Positions 27,797 to 35,571 of a stretch of DNA of 64,000 nt are shown here, in pieces (position 1 is the stretch's first letter; every line of letters starts with the position of its first letter). A program made the translations under genes and the position numbers. Below the pieces are notes generated by a model, which was not told the origin of the DNA, did not search any database, and saw only the letters and a list, made by a program, of their open reading frames with translations. Source of the stretch: Paenibacillus solani (GTDB lineage: Bacteria > Bacillota > Bacilli > Paenibacillales > Paenibacillaceae); the NCBI RefSeq assembly GCF_001277345.1, contig NZ_LIUT01000003.1, forward strand, positions 545,294-609,293. Direction: 5' to 3'.

Positions 27797-27833
27797 AAAA
27801 AGGGATGCTCTCAACACGAGAGCATCCCTTCTT
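27797..27833. terminator. Bidirectional terminator
   Basis: AGGGATGCTCTC (27801-27812) and GAGAGCATCCCT (27818-27829) form a perfect 12-bp stem with a 5-nt loop and A/T flanks, between hemQ and the converging 87-residue gene. Confidence 0.88.
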
Positions 27834-28097
27834 CTATTCCTCACCGTCGTCCTCATCTTGCTCTTGCTTGCGCAAGTTTTCAAGATATTCAGCCGTCGCC
27901 CGGTCCCGGGCACGACCTTTATCCTTGAGCCGCTCAATGGCAGGAAGAATAAGAAGGTCAACTTCCTGTTGAATGGTGTATGCAAGATCATACCGCTCTT
28001 GCGACTCCAGATAGGAGCCGACTTCCATCAGAGCATTGTAACGATCCAGCTCGTCTCTCGTGAGCAGCCCCCGTACTTGAACGCTGCAATGTCTCAT
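27834..28097 (-). CDS. Uncharacterised 87-residue protein
   Basis: Not recognised. It is an 87-residue soluble protein, helical in character, ending in the acidic tail EQDEDDGEE. Its ATG directly abuts the TAA of the upstream NDH-2 gene (TAAATG), so translation is probably coupled. It has one Cys near the N-terminus. Co-transcription with a yumB-like dehydrogenase is the only functional hint. Confidence 0.72.
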   Translation of the reverse strand: MRHCSVQVRGLLTRDELDRYNALMEVGSYLESQERYDLAYTIQQEVDLLILPAIERLKDKGRARDRATAEYLENLRKQEQDEDDGEE

Positions 28098-29291
28098 TTA
28101 TAGAAACCTGCCTTTTTTCAGGACAAGCGGAATGCCTCCAATGATGAATAGGTAACGCAGATCCACCAGTTTCTTCAGCTGGGCCGCTTTCCATCCCTGA
28201 TATTTCTTATCTCCGACCACTGCAATCCCTTCACCCCGACCAAGGGATGCGACGGTTCCTTTGTTATGGAACTCAAACTTGCGCATCGACTTATCCCGAA
28301 TCGCTGCAACGATATTTTGTGCACAGCATACGCCCTGCTGCATCGCCATCTGGGCAGTAGGCGGGTAAGGCCGACCTTCCTCATTAAAAATCAAGGAATT
28401 ATCACCGATAATATAGATATTCTCATAACCTGGGGCACGTAAATACTCATCTACCTTCACGCGGCCTCTCATCGTTTCGAAGCCTGCTGCTTCGATTAGG
28501 CGATTCCCGCGGATACCGCCCGTCCATACTACGGTCGCGGCTCGAATCTCTTCCCCATTGCTCAGAATAACGCCGCCCGGTAGACATTCCTTGATGGCAA
28601 TGCCCATTTTGAAGGTAACGCCCTTCTTCTCAAGCACATTCATCGCGTACTCTACCAGTTCCGGTGCAAAGCCCGGAAGAGCAGCGGGAGCAGCTTCTAC
28701 ATTATAGATATTAACCAAGGCCGGATCTACGTCATATTCCTTACACAGCCTTGGGATGCGATCTGCCAGCTCGGCTACAAATTCGATACCGCTAAAGCCG
28801 GCTCCGCCCACCACAAAGTTAATTCGTTCTTGTGGTCTGCGCTCATTCTTATATAATGCAAATTGATATCCGATATGCTCCCGAATCAATCGAACCGAGT
28901 TGATGCTTCGAATGGTCATCGCATGCTCAGCGAGTCCTGGAATACCAAAGGTCTCCGGCTCTCCACCAAGTCCAATGACGAGATAGTCATACGACAACGT
29001 TCCATCTTCAAGAATGACCTTCTTATCGTGAAGCCGGATTTCCTGAACCGAGGATTTCACCAGGTCGATCTTGAACTCATCGATCAGTTTGGATATGGAT
29101 ACCCGAGTGTTCTCAATGCTGTCTGTTCCTGCTGCCGGCATATGCAAATGCGTTGTAATATAATGATAGTCATGGCGATTCACCAATGTAACATCGGCCT
29201 CATTATAATTCAGCTCTTTTTGCAGCCGCTGCGCTGTCAATATGCCCCCGTAACCCGCGCCAAGGATTACGATCTTCGGTATGCTGCTCAT
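28098..29291 (-). CDS. yumB: Type II NADH dehydrogenase-like flavoprotein (YumB-like)
   Basis: A 397-residue two-dinucleotide-fold flavoprotein. The FAD motif is ILGAGYGGILTAQRL, the NADH motif is VVGGAGFSGIEFVAEL, and the second FAD contact is IIGDNSLIF. A C-terminal amphipathic stretch fits membrane association. The family oxidises NADH and reduces menaquinone without proton pumping. Nearby yuiB- and yumC-like genes match the Bacillus yumB region. It shares the operon with the 87-residue gene. Confidence 0.9.
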   Translation of the reverse strand: MSSIPKIVILGAGYGGILTAQRLQKELNYNEADVTLVNRHDYHYITTHLHMPAAGTDSIENTRVSISKLIDEFKIDLVKSSVQEIRLHDKKVILEDGTLSYDYLVIGLGGEPETFGIPGLAEHAMTIRSINSVRLIREHIGYQFALYKNERRPQERINFVVGGAGFSGIEFVAELADRIPRLCKEYDVDPALVNIYNVEAAPAALPGFAPELVEYAMNVLEKKGVTFKMGIAIKECLPGGVILSNGEEIRAATVVWTGGIRGNRLIEAAGFETMRGRVKVDEYLRAPGYENIYIIGDNSLIFNEEGRPYPPTAQMAMQQGVCCAQNIVAAIRDKSMRKFEFHNKGTVASLGRGEGIAVVGDKKYQGWKAAQLKKLVDLRYLFIIGGIPLVLKKGRFL

Positions 29292-29771
29292 TCTACTGCT
29301 CCTTCCAACTTACTTCTTTTATATATACAGTATGGTGTAGATGTTAACATTCTGTGAAATGACATCCAAAAAAAGAGAAGAGCCCTAATCAGAGCCCGTT
29401 CCAGCATTTGTTCTGATGGTTACTAATAAATCAATAAAAGCCTAAATACCGCGGTATCCTTATAGAAGCACATGCTCACCAATAGATATAGCAAGCCCGC
29501 AATAAACGCAAGTTATCACGTTAATCATATGCATAATTCTTGCAAATATCAAGAATTTTTTTGCCATTTTATGTGCAAATTCTTCCAGTTATATCGCCTA
29601 TTATCGAAAGTAAGCGCAACCAATTCATTGTTACGCGTTTTAACTCAATTCTCGTCTTTTCATGCTGGTTCGGGAAGCTTATAATAAGTAAGAATTCCTG
29701 AATCAGCTTATTCCGGACAAGTACGTCTGTCTGATTCGAATATAAACTCATTTTATGGAGGTGCTTACCGC
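29292..29771. promoter_or_regulatory. Divergent intergenic region, yumB / yumC
   Basis: 480 nt, AT-rich, no credible gene. Near yumC a TATAAT (29680-29685) has a weak -35 (TTTTCA) 17 nt upstream. AATTCTTG and CAAGAATT (29535-29557) form an 8-bp inverted repeat with a 7-nt loop, followed by T-rich sequence. It could be an operator or a weak terminator. The minus-strand promoter was not identified. Confidence 0.45.
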
Positions 29772-30773
29772 ATGACAACGATGCCACAAGACAACAATAT
29801 GACGGATCTTTTGATTATCGGTGGCGGACCTGCCGGTATGTTTGCTGCTTTTTACGGCGGAATGCGCCAAGCTTCGGTAAAACTTATCGAGAGCATGCCT
29901 CAGCTTGGAGGCCAATTGGCTGCGCTGTATCCCGAGAAATATATTTATGACGTTGCGGGTTTCCCAAAAGTAACCGCTCAAGAGCTGGTGAACAATCTTT
30001 CCGCACAGATGGATTTGTTTAACACGGATATTCGTCTTGAAGAAAAAGTCCAATCTGTGGAAAAGCTTGATGAACGCCATTTCGTTGTAAAAACGAATCT
30101 GGGCGAACACCATGCCAAAGCCGTGATTATTACAGCTGGCGTAGGAGCATTCCAACCTCGTCGCTTGGAGATTGAAGGATGCGAGAAATACGAGAAGAAC
30201 AACCTTCATTATTTCGTCAACGATCTCAGCCGCTTCAAAGGCAAAAAGGTATTGATCAGCGGAGGCGGTGACTCTGCAGTAGACTGGGCGCTTATGATCG
30301 AACCGATCGCGGAACAGGTAACCCTGGTTCACCGTCGTGATAAATTCCGTGCCCATGAGCATAGTGTTGAGCAGTTAATGGCATCGAAAGTGGATATCAT
30401 CACCCCAACCGAAATTTCCGAATTGCATGGTGAAGGTTCCATTACCAAGGTGACGCTTTCGCATATCAAAACCAAAGAAACACAAGAGCTCGAAGTGGAC
30501 GATGTCATCGTCAATTTTGGATTTGTCTCTTCTCTCGGCCCGATTTCCGAATGGGGAATTGCCATTGAGAATAACTCCATCGTCGTAGATTCCCGCATGG
30601 AAACAAGCATTCCTGGTATTTTTGCCGCCGGCGACATCACAACCTATCCGGGTAAGGTTAAACTGATTGCTGTCGGATTCGGTGAAGCACCTACAGCTGT
30701 AAATAACGCCAAGGTATACTTCGACCCGGATGCCCGCTTAGCTCCTGGTCACAGCAGTAACATGAAGCTGTAA
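29772..30773 (+). CDS. yumC: Ferredoxin/flavodoxin-NADP+ reductase, YumC type
   Basis: A 333-residue thioredoxin-reductase-like FNR lacking the CxxC redox pair. The FAD motif is [17 protein letters not shown], the NADPH motif is [13 protein letters not shown], and the C-terminal FAD contact is [15 protein letters not shown]. Length and motifs match B. subtilis YumC, which reduces ferredoxin and flavodoxin with NADPH. GGAGGTG precedes ATG 29772. Monocistronic, with a terminator at 30815-30877. Confidence 0.95.
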   Translation: MTTMPQDNNMTDLLIIGGGPAGMFAAFYGGMRQASVKLIESMPQLGGQLAALYPEKYIYDVAGFPKVTAQELVNNLSAQMDLFNTDIRLEEKVQSVEKLDERHFVVKTNLGEHHAKAVIITAGVGAFQPRRLEIEGCEKYEKNNLHYFVNDLSRFKGKKVLISGGGDSAVDWALMIEPIAEQVTLVHRRDKFRAHEHSVEQLMASKVDIITPTEISELHGEGSITKVTLSHIKTKETQELEVDDVIVNFGFVSSLGPISEWGIAIENNSIVVDSRMETSIPGIFAAGDITTYPGKVKLIAVGFGEAPTAVNNAKVYFDPDARLAPGHSSNMKL

Positions 30774-30814
30774 TAGCTATAGCTTTTATCTTCATCTGAA
30801 TACGTATTACTATA

Positions 30815-30880
30815 GAAAAAAAGGTATCTTCGTTCTAGAGAGGCCAGGCGCCGCTCAGAGATCGAAGATACCTTTTCTAT
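30815..30880 (+). terminator. Terminator of yumC
   Basis: AAAAAAGGTATCTTCG pairs with CGAAGATACCTTTTCT across a GC-rich loop (about 30815-30878). It is A/T-flanked on both sides and may also serve sda on the minus strand. Confidence 0.85.
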
Positions 30881-30971
30881 TTCTACCCGTCATATGTAGA
30901 ACTTGGTTGAAGCTCCCACATTATATACGTGCATGTCGTAAATTTATCTATTCTATATACGAAAAATCGAG

Positions 30972-31115
30972 TTAATGCAGGATGCTACTGGAATCGGTGT
31001 CCAAGTTCCGTTTATGAATTTCAGCCAACAGTAGAGTGATGAACTCTCGCTCCAGCTTCAATTCAACAGCCATATGATAGGAATCGAGAAGCATTTCATC
31101 CGTTAACATAGCCAT
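30972..31115 (-). CDS. sda: Sporulation initiation checkpoint inhibitor Sda
   Basis: A 47-residue helical-hairpin protein. The core LTDEMLLDSYHMAVELKLER and FITLLLAEIHKRNL matches the B. subtilis Sda pattern of two antiparallel helices. ATG 31115 is chosen, 7 nt after AAGGGGTG. A frame to 31178 exists but runs through the promoter. Sda binds the dimerisation domain of sporulation histidine kinases such as KinA and blocks autophosphorylation when replication is active or stalled. A sigma-A promoter and a DnaA-box cluster lie immediately upstream. Confidence 0.88.
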   Translation of the reverse strand: MAMLTDEMLLDSYHMAVELKLEREFITLLLAEIHKRNLDTDSSSILH

Positions 31116-31149
31116 CCTCTCACACCCCTTCCTCAAATTTCCTAAATCT

Positions 31150-31178
31150 ATCATATCAGACATCAGAAAACGGAACAA
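31150..31178 (-). promoter_or_regulatory. Candidate sigma-A promoter of sda
   Basis: Minus strand TTGTTC (31173-31178), a 17-nt spacer and TATGAT (31150-31155), with a TG one base upstream of the -10 (extended -10). The start point would fall about 30 nt before the ATG. A perfect DnaA box lies just upstream of the -35. Confidence 0.65.
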
Positions 31179-31186
31179 CTGTTCGC

Positions 31187-31299
31187 TTATCCACAGCCTC
31201 TTGTGGAAATCCTGTGTATAATTTGTTGGTAAGTGTAAAAAACTAGGTCATATCAAAGTGGATTATGGGGATAAATGTTATACACAGGATATGTGGAAA
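31187..31299. promoter_or_regulatory. DnaA-box cluster upstream of sda
   Basis: A perfect TTATCCACA is at 31187-31195. Near-consensus boxes are TTGTGGAAA (31201-31209), TGTGTATAA (31213-31221), TTATACACA (31278-31286) and ATGTGGAAA (31291-31299). GGGGATAA at about 31267-31274 is a further weak candidate. In B. subtilis DnaA regulates sda through such boxes. Confidence 0.8.
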
Positions 31300-31386
31300 T
31301 CTACTATAAAAAAAATTGATCAATTATTATATCGGAATTTCTCGCTTATTTTTTTATTACCCTATTAAAAATTCATATAAACTAAA

Positions 31387-32049
31387 TTAACTTGGTCTTG
31401 TATTAACTTCTAAAATCCATATTTTACCTTCCGTATCTACTCCATAATCAAAACCGAGCTCCCCGATCCCTGGAAAGCGGGATTCGAGTAACGAGATACA
31501 TTGCCTTGTGAGATGACGCATTTCGTTTCGTTTTTCTACGGCATTAATATGGGGCAACGATAATCGCAGCGCATGACGGCAACGAAGCAGTACTCCCCCT
31601 TTGCAGACATTCGTTACGAAAAGCCCAGGACTCGCAAGCCGCCCAAGCATGGCTCGAAAACCCCATTTTCCCCGTTCCTTAACTACCTTCACCCGGTAAT
31701 CCAGCGGACGTCCTTGAATTCTGGCCAAATGAATACCCTGCTGTATCAAATATCGCCGTCTCAGTCTCAGTCTGTTTAGTACATATAACAGGGAATGCAA
31801 TGTATTTACATGGACCGAACGCCTTTTGTGAGTTATCAAATATCCCGTTTCGTTTTTTTGTATTCGGATGACCCCATTGCCACCAGTGCCCACAATCGGC
31901 TTGATCACAACCATTCCATATTCGGTGAGCATGGAGTCCAGATTATCCCCTCCATATGGCTTGGTAGCTGGAATGTAGGGAGCAACTTCCGGGTCGGTAA
32001 GCAACGTTTCCGTTTTCAGCCACTTGCTGGCCAATTGTCTTCCCGCCAT
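31387..32049 (-). CDS. YheC/YheD-like ATP-grasp protein, short form
   Basis: A 220-residue ATP-grasp protein of the YheC/YheD (endospore coat-associated) family. It contains the ATP-binding lysine segment VVIKPIVGTGGNGVIRI, the DYRVKVVKERGKWGF strand and the metal-binding end ELGFDYGVD and ILEVNTRPS. The protein stops right after the NTRP motif, so the C-terminal extension present in many relatives is missing. It also lacks the N-terminal YheC domain. The core catalytic site appears intact. Ligase substrate unknown. Confidence 0.82.
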   Translation of the reverse strand: MAGRQLASKWLKTETLLTDPEVAPYIPATKPYGGDNLDSMLTEYGMVVIKPIVGTGGNGVIRIQKNETGYLITHKRRSVHVNTLHSLLYVLNRLRLRRRYLIQQGIHLARIQGRPLDYRVKVVKERGKWGFRAMLGRLASPGLFVTNVCKGGVLLRCRHALRLSLPHINAVEKRNEMRHLTRQCISLLESRFPGIGELGFDYGVDTEGKIWILEVNTRPS

Positions 32050-32269
32050 GCTGCTTTCCCCTCCTTTTATTCATGACATACGTTATCCTATTCCTGTATC
32101 CGCTATTTGTCTTGGATGATTGTCCTGAACGTATGCCTAATAATTGGCATTATCGTGTCAGCATAAGGGCTTCCCTTTCCAAATGCTGTGATCTATCGTA
32201 TAGTTAGGACAGAGATTTGTCTGTAATACATCCATCACCCAGGATAATTTAAAGGAGGCTTTATCCCCT

Positions 32270-32479
32270 TTGGCAGACCTGTTTGAAGTTTTGTACTGGA
32301 TTGCTACTGTCGCCATGTCGGTTGCCTTTGCAGCCATAACCATCTTGATCTTTGTCATGGGCTTCAAGTTCATCAAAGACAAGCGCCGTGGCCTCGGCGT
32401 GGGCTGTATCGTCTTCTCGCTTGTTGCAGGCGGAATGATTGTCGTTATGCTCAACGATACCTTCTTCTTTCCCGTCTAA
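32270..32479 (+). CDS. Small two-span membrane protein
   Basis: Not recognised. A 69-residue protein with two hydrophobic helices (about 5-34 and 44-61) joined by a basic loop, FIKDKRRG. The start is TTG 32270, 11 nt after AAAGGAGG. A strong terminator follows. The clear ribosome binding site and terminator support a real gene. Confidence 0.65.
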   Translation: MADLFEVLYWIATVAMSVAFAAITILIFVMGFKFIKDKRRGLGVGCIVFSLVAGGMIVVMLNDTFFFPV

Positions 32480-32494
32480 TCGGATAAGAAGAGC

Positions 32495-32542
32495 ACAAAA
32501 TGCAGCTTCCTTCGTTACTGCGAGGGAAGCTGCATTTTTTCG
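32495..32542 (+). terminator. Rho-independent terminator
   Basis: AAAATGCAGCTTCCTTCG (32497-32514) pairs with CGAGGGAAGCTGCATTTT, followed by TTTT. Confidence 0.88.
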
Positions 32543-32718
32543 TTCTAAATGAGGACTAAACAGCGGTAATTTAACGCGGAAATAACGCGCTACCTGCTGA
32601 AATGATTTCATTTTATTGTATTGAAGCCGTAAAAACCATTCATTATTTTTGTTGTTATATCAACAAGATGATATCAACGGTATAAATGCTTTCTAAATAA
32701 AGGAAATGAGGATATACC

Positions 32719-33416
32719 ATGAGGAACATCATTATAATGTCGAGTCTTTTATTAGGAGTTATCGCTTTATCAGCATGTTCAGGGGAAAAAAATTGATTGA
32801 AGCAAGTGATATTATTTCAACTCCCGACAGCGGCTATCGAGTAGAAAATTTTGAAAAGTTGATAGCCGGCTCGGATCTTGTTGTTATCGGAACGGTAGAT
32901 AAAGTACATCCAGCGACTAATAGAAATATAAGCTCGGATAAGTCTGATCCATTTTATGCTGTCTACACTGACCTTGATATTAAAGCGGAACAAATAATTT
33001 TCGGAGAGATTAATCAAGGCACTCAAGACATGTTTAAGATGAAACAATTAGGTGGATTATACGATGGAAAAGAATACCCGACCTACGAACCTATCTTAGA
33101 AGAAGGGAAAACATATTTATTTTTCTTGGCTACTTTCGATAAACTCGGCATACCAGAGGAGCCTTATACATTGGTAGGCACTGATGAAATCGTGGTACCT
33201 GTGGAAGATGGGATCGTAAAATTCCATCCATCTCTAACTCTCACGGATCCCCTATCAACAAAACAAATCAAAGATGAAACATCCACGAATCATGAAGTTG
33301 TTCTAAAGATCGATGATGTCATTGCCGAGGTTGTCAGAATAGATAATTACCTTCCGGAACCAATTTATAATATAGATAATTATCTTCCGGATATGCCCGA
33401 TCCAGATAACAAATAG
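32719..33416 (+). pseudogene. Lipoprotein gene with frameshift in a 7-A run
   Basis: ATG 32719, after AATGAGGAT, opens a 25-codon frame coding a lipoprotein signal with lipobox LSAC (MRNIIIMSSLLLGVIALSAC). It stops at TGA 32794-32796. The rest of the protein, about 210 residues with no recognised domain, runs in the +1 frame to 33416. GGGG followed by seven A (32786-32792) sits at the break; an eighth A would restore one frame through SGEKKLIEAS. The cause may be a sequencing error, a recent mutation, phase variation or slippage. The C-terminus holds a short tandem repeat, IDNYLP. Confidence 0.8.
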
Positions 33417-33462
33417 GCCTCTATAGGAGTGATAGCACAAGGCTATCACTCCTATAGAGGCC
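33416..33462. repeat. 21-bp perfect inverted repeat
   Basis: The left arm at 33416-33436 begins GGCCTCTATAGGAGTG; the right arm at 33442-33462 is its exact reverse complement; the loop is ACAAG. It starts at the last base of the lipoprotein stop codon. No T-tract follows. It probably acts as a strong stem-loop terminator or mRNA end. Confidence 0.85.
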
Positions 33463-33544
33463 GTAATTCAGGACGCACATCCTGTGTAGTGCTCCCATTT
33501 CGAATCCGTTCAGATCAACGGATTACAACCGCGTGGCTACCTGA

Positions 33545-33904
33545 TTAACAAGGCTCTTCGTTCGGTTTACCCGCATCCTTTGCGGTGCGGAAGGAAGAAC
33601 CGCAGCCGCAAGTAACGGTAGCGTTCGGATTGTGGATCGTAAATCCGCCTGTCATGCCGGATTCCTCGAAGTCGATCTCAAGACCGTTCAGGTATTTCAA
33701 ATCGTCCTTTTCAACAACGACTTTCATATCCTTCAGGTCCATATATACATCAGCCTCAGATTCTTGATCGTCAAAGCCCATGGCATATGAAAAACCACTG
33801 CAACCGCCGGCAGCGACACCCAATCGAAGGAACATATTGGGCGTTTCCTGTTCAGCAAGCATTTCTTTCAGACGTTCTGCAGCTGTATCGCTGATTGTTA
33901 TCAT
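33545..33904 (-). CDS. yutM: Iron-sulfur cluster carrier, HesB/IscA family (YutM/ErpA-like)
   Basis: A 119-residue A-type carrier. The three ligand cysteines are in GGCSGFSY and CGCGSSF. AAGGAGGGTG precedes ATG 33904. It is longer than average at its C-terminus (RTAKDAGKPNEEPC). It receives Fe-S clusters from the Suf scaffold and passes them to apo-proteins. The NifU-like yutI lies 3.1 kb away. MqnE next door is itself a radical SAM Fe-S enzyme. Confidence 0.9.
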   Translation of the reverse strand: MITISDTAAERLKEMLAEQETPNMFLRLGVAAGGCSGFSYAMGFDDQESEADVYMDLKDMKVVVEKDDLKYLNGLEIDFEESGMTGGFTIHNPNATVTCGCGSSFRTAKDAGKPNEEPC

Positions 33905-33933
33905 AGGTCACCCTCCTTTTTGTTCATTCTTTA

Positions 33934-33962
33934 AGTATACTCCTGTTCACGTGTTCGCTCAA
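33934..33962 (-). promoter_or_regulatory. Candidate sigma-A promoter of yutM
   Basis: Minus strand TTGAGC (33957-33962), a 17-nt spacer and TATACT (33934-33939), 30 nt before the yutM start. Confidence 0.65.
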
Positions 33963-34312
33963 GGTGGTTATGACGGCCACTTGCCATGAGAGGAATAACC
34001 TATTTTCAATTCCTCTATATGTATTGCTACCCCGAAGGGTCAGGTTTATAATAGGGAAGGAACATGGGCGGCAACTGTTGGATTATTGTCACATCCCCCG
34101 GCTAAAAATCGGAAAAAGGTTATGGCTAGTCTACAGTTGTATTTTTTTTCACAAACCTATTTTGAATAATGATTTTATGCTCGCCCATTCATTACTAACG
34201 TTGTTAAACCACTACTACCAAACGGACCGTTCCCTAATGGGAGTGATTCACTTTATGATCACTTATGCTGCTCCATTGTCAGGCAGCTCAAGTGTGAACA
34301 GGAGGATGGAAT
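33963..34312 (+). promoter_or_regulatory. mqnE upstream region with distant promoter
   Basis: TTGCTA (34024-34029), a 17-nt spacer and TATAAT (34047-34052) form a good sigma-A promoter about 260 nt before mqnE, so the transcript would have a long untranslated leader. A 13-codon frame begins at the ATG near 34063 after GGGAAGGA. No known riboswitch consensus was recognised. No larger gene is credible here. Confidence 0.5.
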
Positions 34313-35419
34313 ATGTCCACAATTGTGACACCTTATACCGACCAGAGAATGGCTGAAATCGTTGCGAAAGTCCAAGGCGGCGAACGACTGAATCTCGAAG
34401 ACGGTGTGTATTTGTATCAAACAGACGATCTGCTTACCCTTGGGCAGCTGGCGAATGAAGCCAATCTGCGCAAGAACGGAAAAAAAGTTTATTTTATCGA
34501 AAATATGAGTCTCTATTTTACCAACGTATGTGAATCCCGCTGCGCATTCTGCAATTTCCGTAAAGACCAAGGCGAGGAAGGCTCCTATACCCTGTCCGGC
34601 GCTGAGATGATTGAGTATGTAGAACAGCATATTCATCCGGGCATTCGTGAATTCCATATCGTTGGCGGACATAATAACCATGTGCCATTCCAGTACTACG
34701 TTGATTCCCTCAAGGCACTGAAAGAGCGTTTCCCTGAAGTAACCCTTAAAGCTTATACGGCTGCCGAGATTGAATTTTTCACCCGCATTAGCGGACTCAG
34801 CACTAAGGAAGTGCTGCAAGAGCTTCAAAAAGCAGGATTGCAATCTTTAACAGGCGGCGGTGCCGAGATCTTGTCTGATCAATATCGTCAAAAAATGAAG
34901 GTAGACAAGGCCAATGTGGATCAGTACCTGGACGTACACCGCACTGCACATAAGCTTGGAATGAAAACACACACAACCATGCTGTACGGATCGATCGAGA
35001 GCCATGAAGACCGCATTCGCCATATGCTTCAAATCCGTGATCTGCAGGATGAGACAGGCGGATTCATGGTATTTATTCCTCTCTCCATGCAGCCGAAGAA
35101 CAAGAACGCAGGCATCATGCGTCGTAACTCCGCTTACGAAGATCTCAAAACCATTGCGATCAGTCGTTTGATGCTTGATAATATCGACCATATCAAAGCA
35201 TACTTCATTAATATCGGTGCGCAATTAACTCAGGTTGCCCTCAGCTTTGGTGCTTCCGATGTTCATGGTACGATCCTGAAAGAACGCATCAGCCATGCGG
35301 CTGGCGCCTTAACTCCGGAAGGTCTGACACGCAAAGAGCTTGTATGGCTCATCCAGGGTGCTGGCCGAATTCCGGTTGAACGCGATACGTTCTATAACGA
35401 AGTTAAGGTTTACGAATAA
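34313..35419 (+). CDS. mqnE: Aminofutalosine synthase
   Basis: A 368-residue radical SAM enzyme with the 4Fe-4S/SAM motif CESRCAFCNF at about residues 75-84, preceded by FIENMSLYFTNV as in MqnE. HHNN-like HIVGGHNNHVPF and the later KNKNAGIMRRNSAYEDLK are also family-typical. It converts 3-(1-carboxyvinyl)oxybenzoate plus SAM into aminofutalosine, the second step of the futalosine menaquinone route. AACAGGAGGA precedes ATG 34313. Other mqn genes are not in the window. Confidence 0.93.
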   Translation: MSTIVTPYTDQRMAEIVAKVQGGERLNLEDGVYLYQTDDLLTLGQLANEANLRKNGKKVYFIENMSLYFTNVCESRCAFCNFRKDQGEEGSYTLSGAEMIEYVEQHIHPGIREFHIVGGHNNHVPFQYYVDSLKALKERFPEVTLKAYTAAEIEFFTRISGLSTKEVLQELQKAGLQSLTGGGAEILSDQYRQKMKVDKANVDQYLDVHRTAHKLGMKTHTTMLYGSIESHEDRIRHMLQIRDLQDETGGFMVFIPLSMQPKNKNAGIMRRNSAYEDLKTIAISRLMLDNIDHIKAYFINIGAQLTQVALSFGASDVHGTILKERISHAAGALTPEGLTRKELVWLIQGAGRIPVERDTFYNEVKVYE

Positions 35420-35499
35420 GCCCTACCGCAGAGATGAATCAATTGCAGCGTTCCAAGAAACGGAAAATAGGTTAAAGAGATAATATAGCGTGGGTACCC

Positions 35500-35526
35500 T
35501 AAGCCGCTTTTAGCGGCGTTTTTCTT
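35500..35526 (+). terminator. Short terminator after mqnE
   Basis: GCCGC and GCGGC flank TTTTA (35503-35517) and are followed by GTTTTTC. Confidence 0.65.
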
Positions 35527-35571
35527 GCGATTGACGCCCACCTTCTTATTTCTTGAGAAAGGGAGAAATCT

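Noticed and set aside
29472-29684. A 70-residue frame in the yumB/yumC intergenic region
   Set aside because: No ribosome binding site, AT-rich composition and no protein-like pattern.
34063-34104. A 13-codon leader peptide before mqnE
   Set aside because: It has a ribosome binding site, but no repeated regulatory codons and no terminator pair. Kept only as part of the leader observation.
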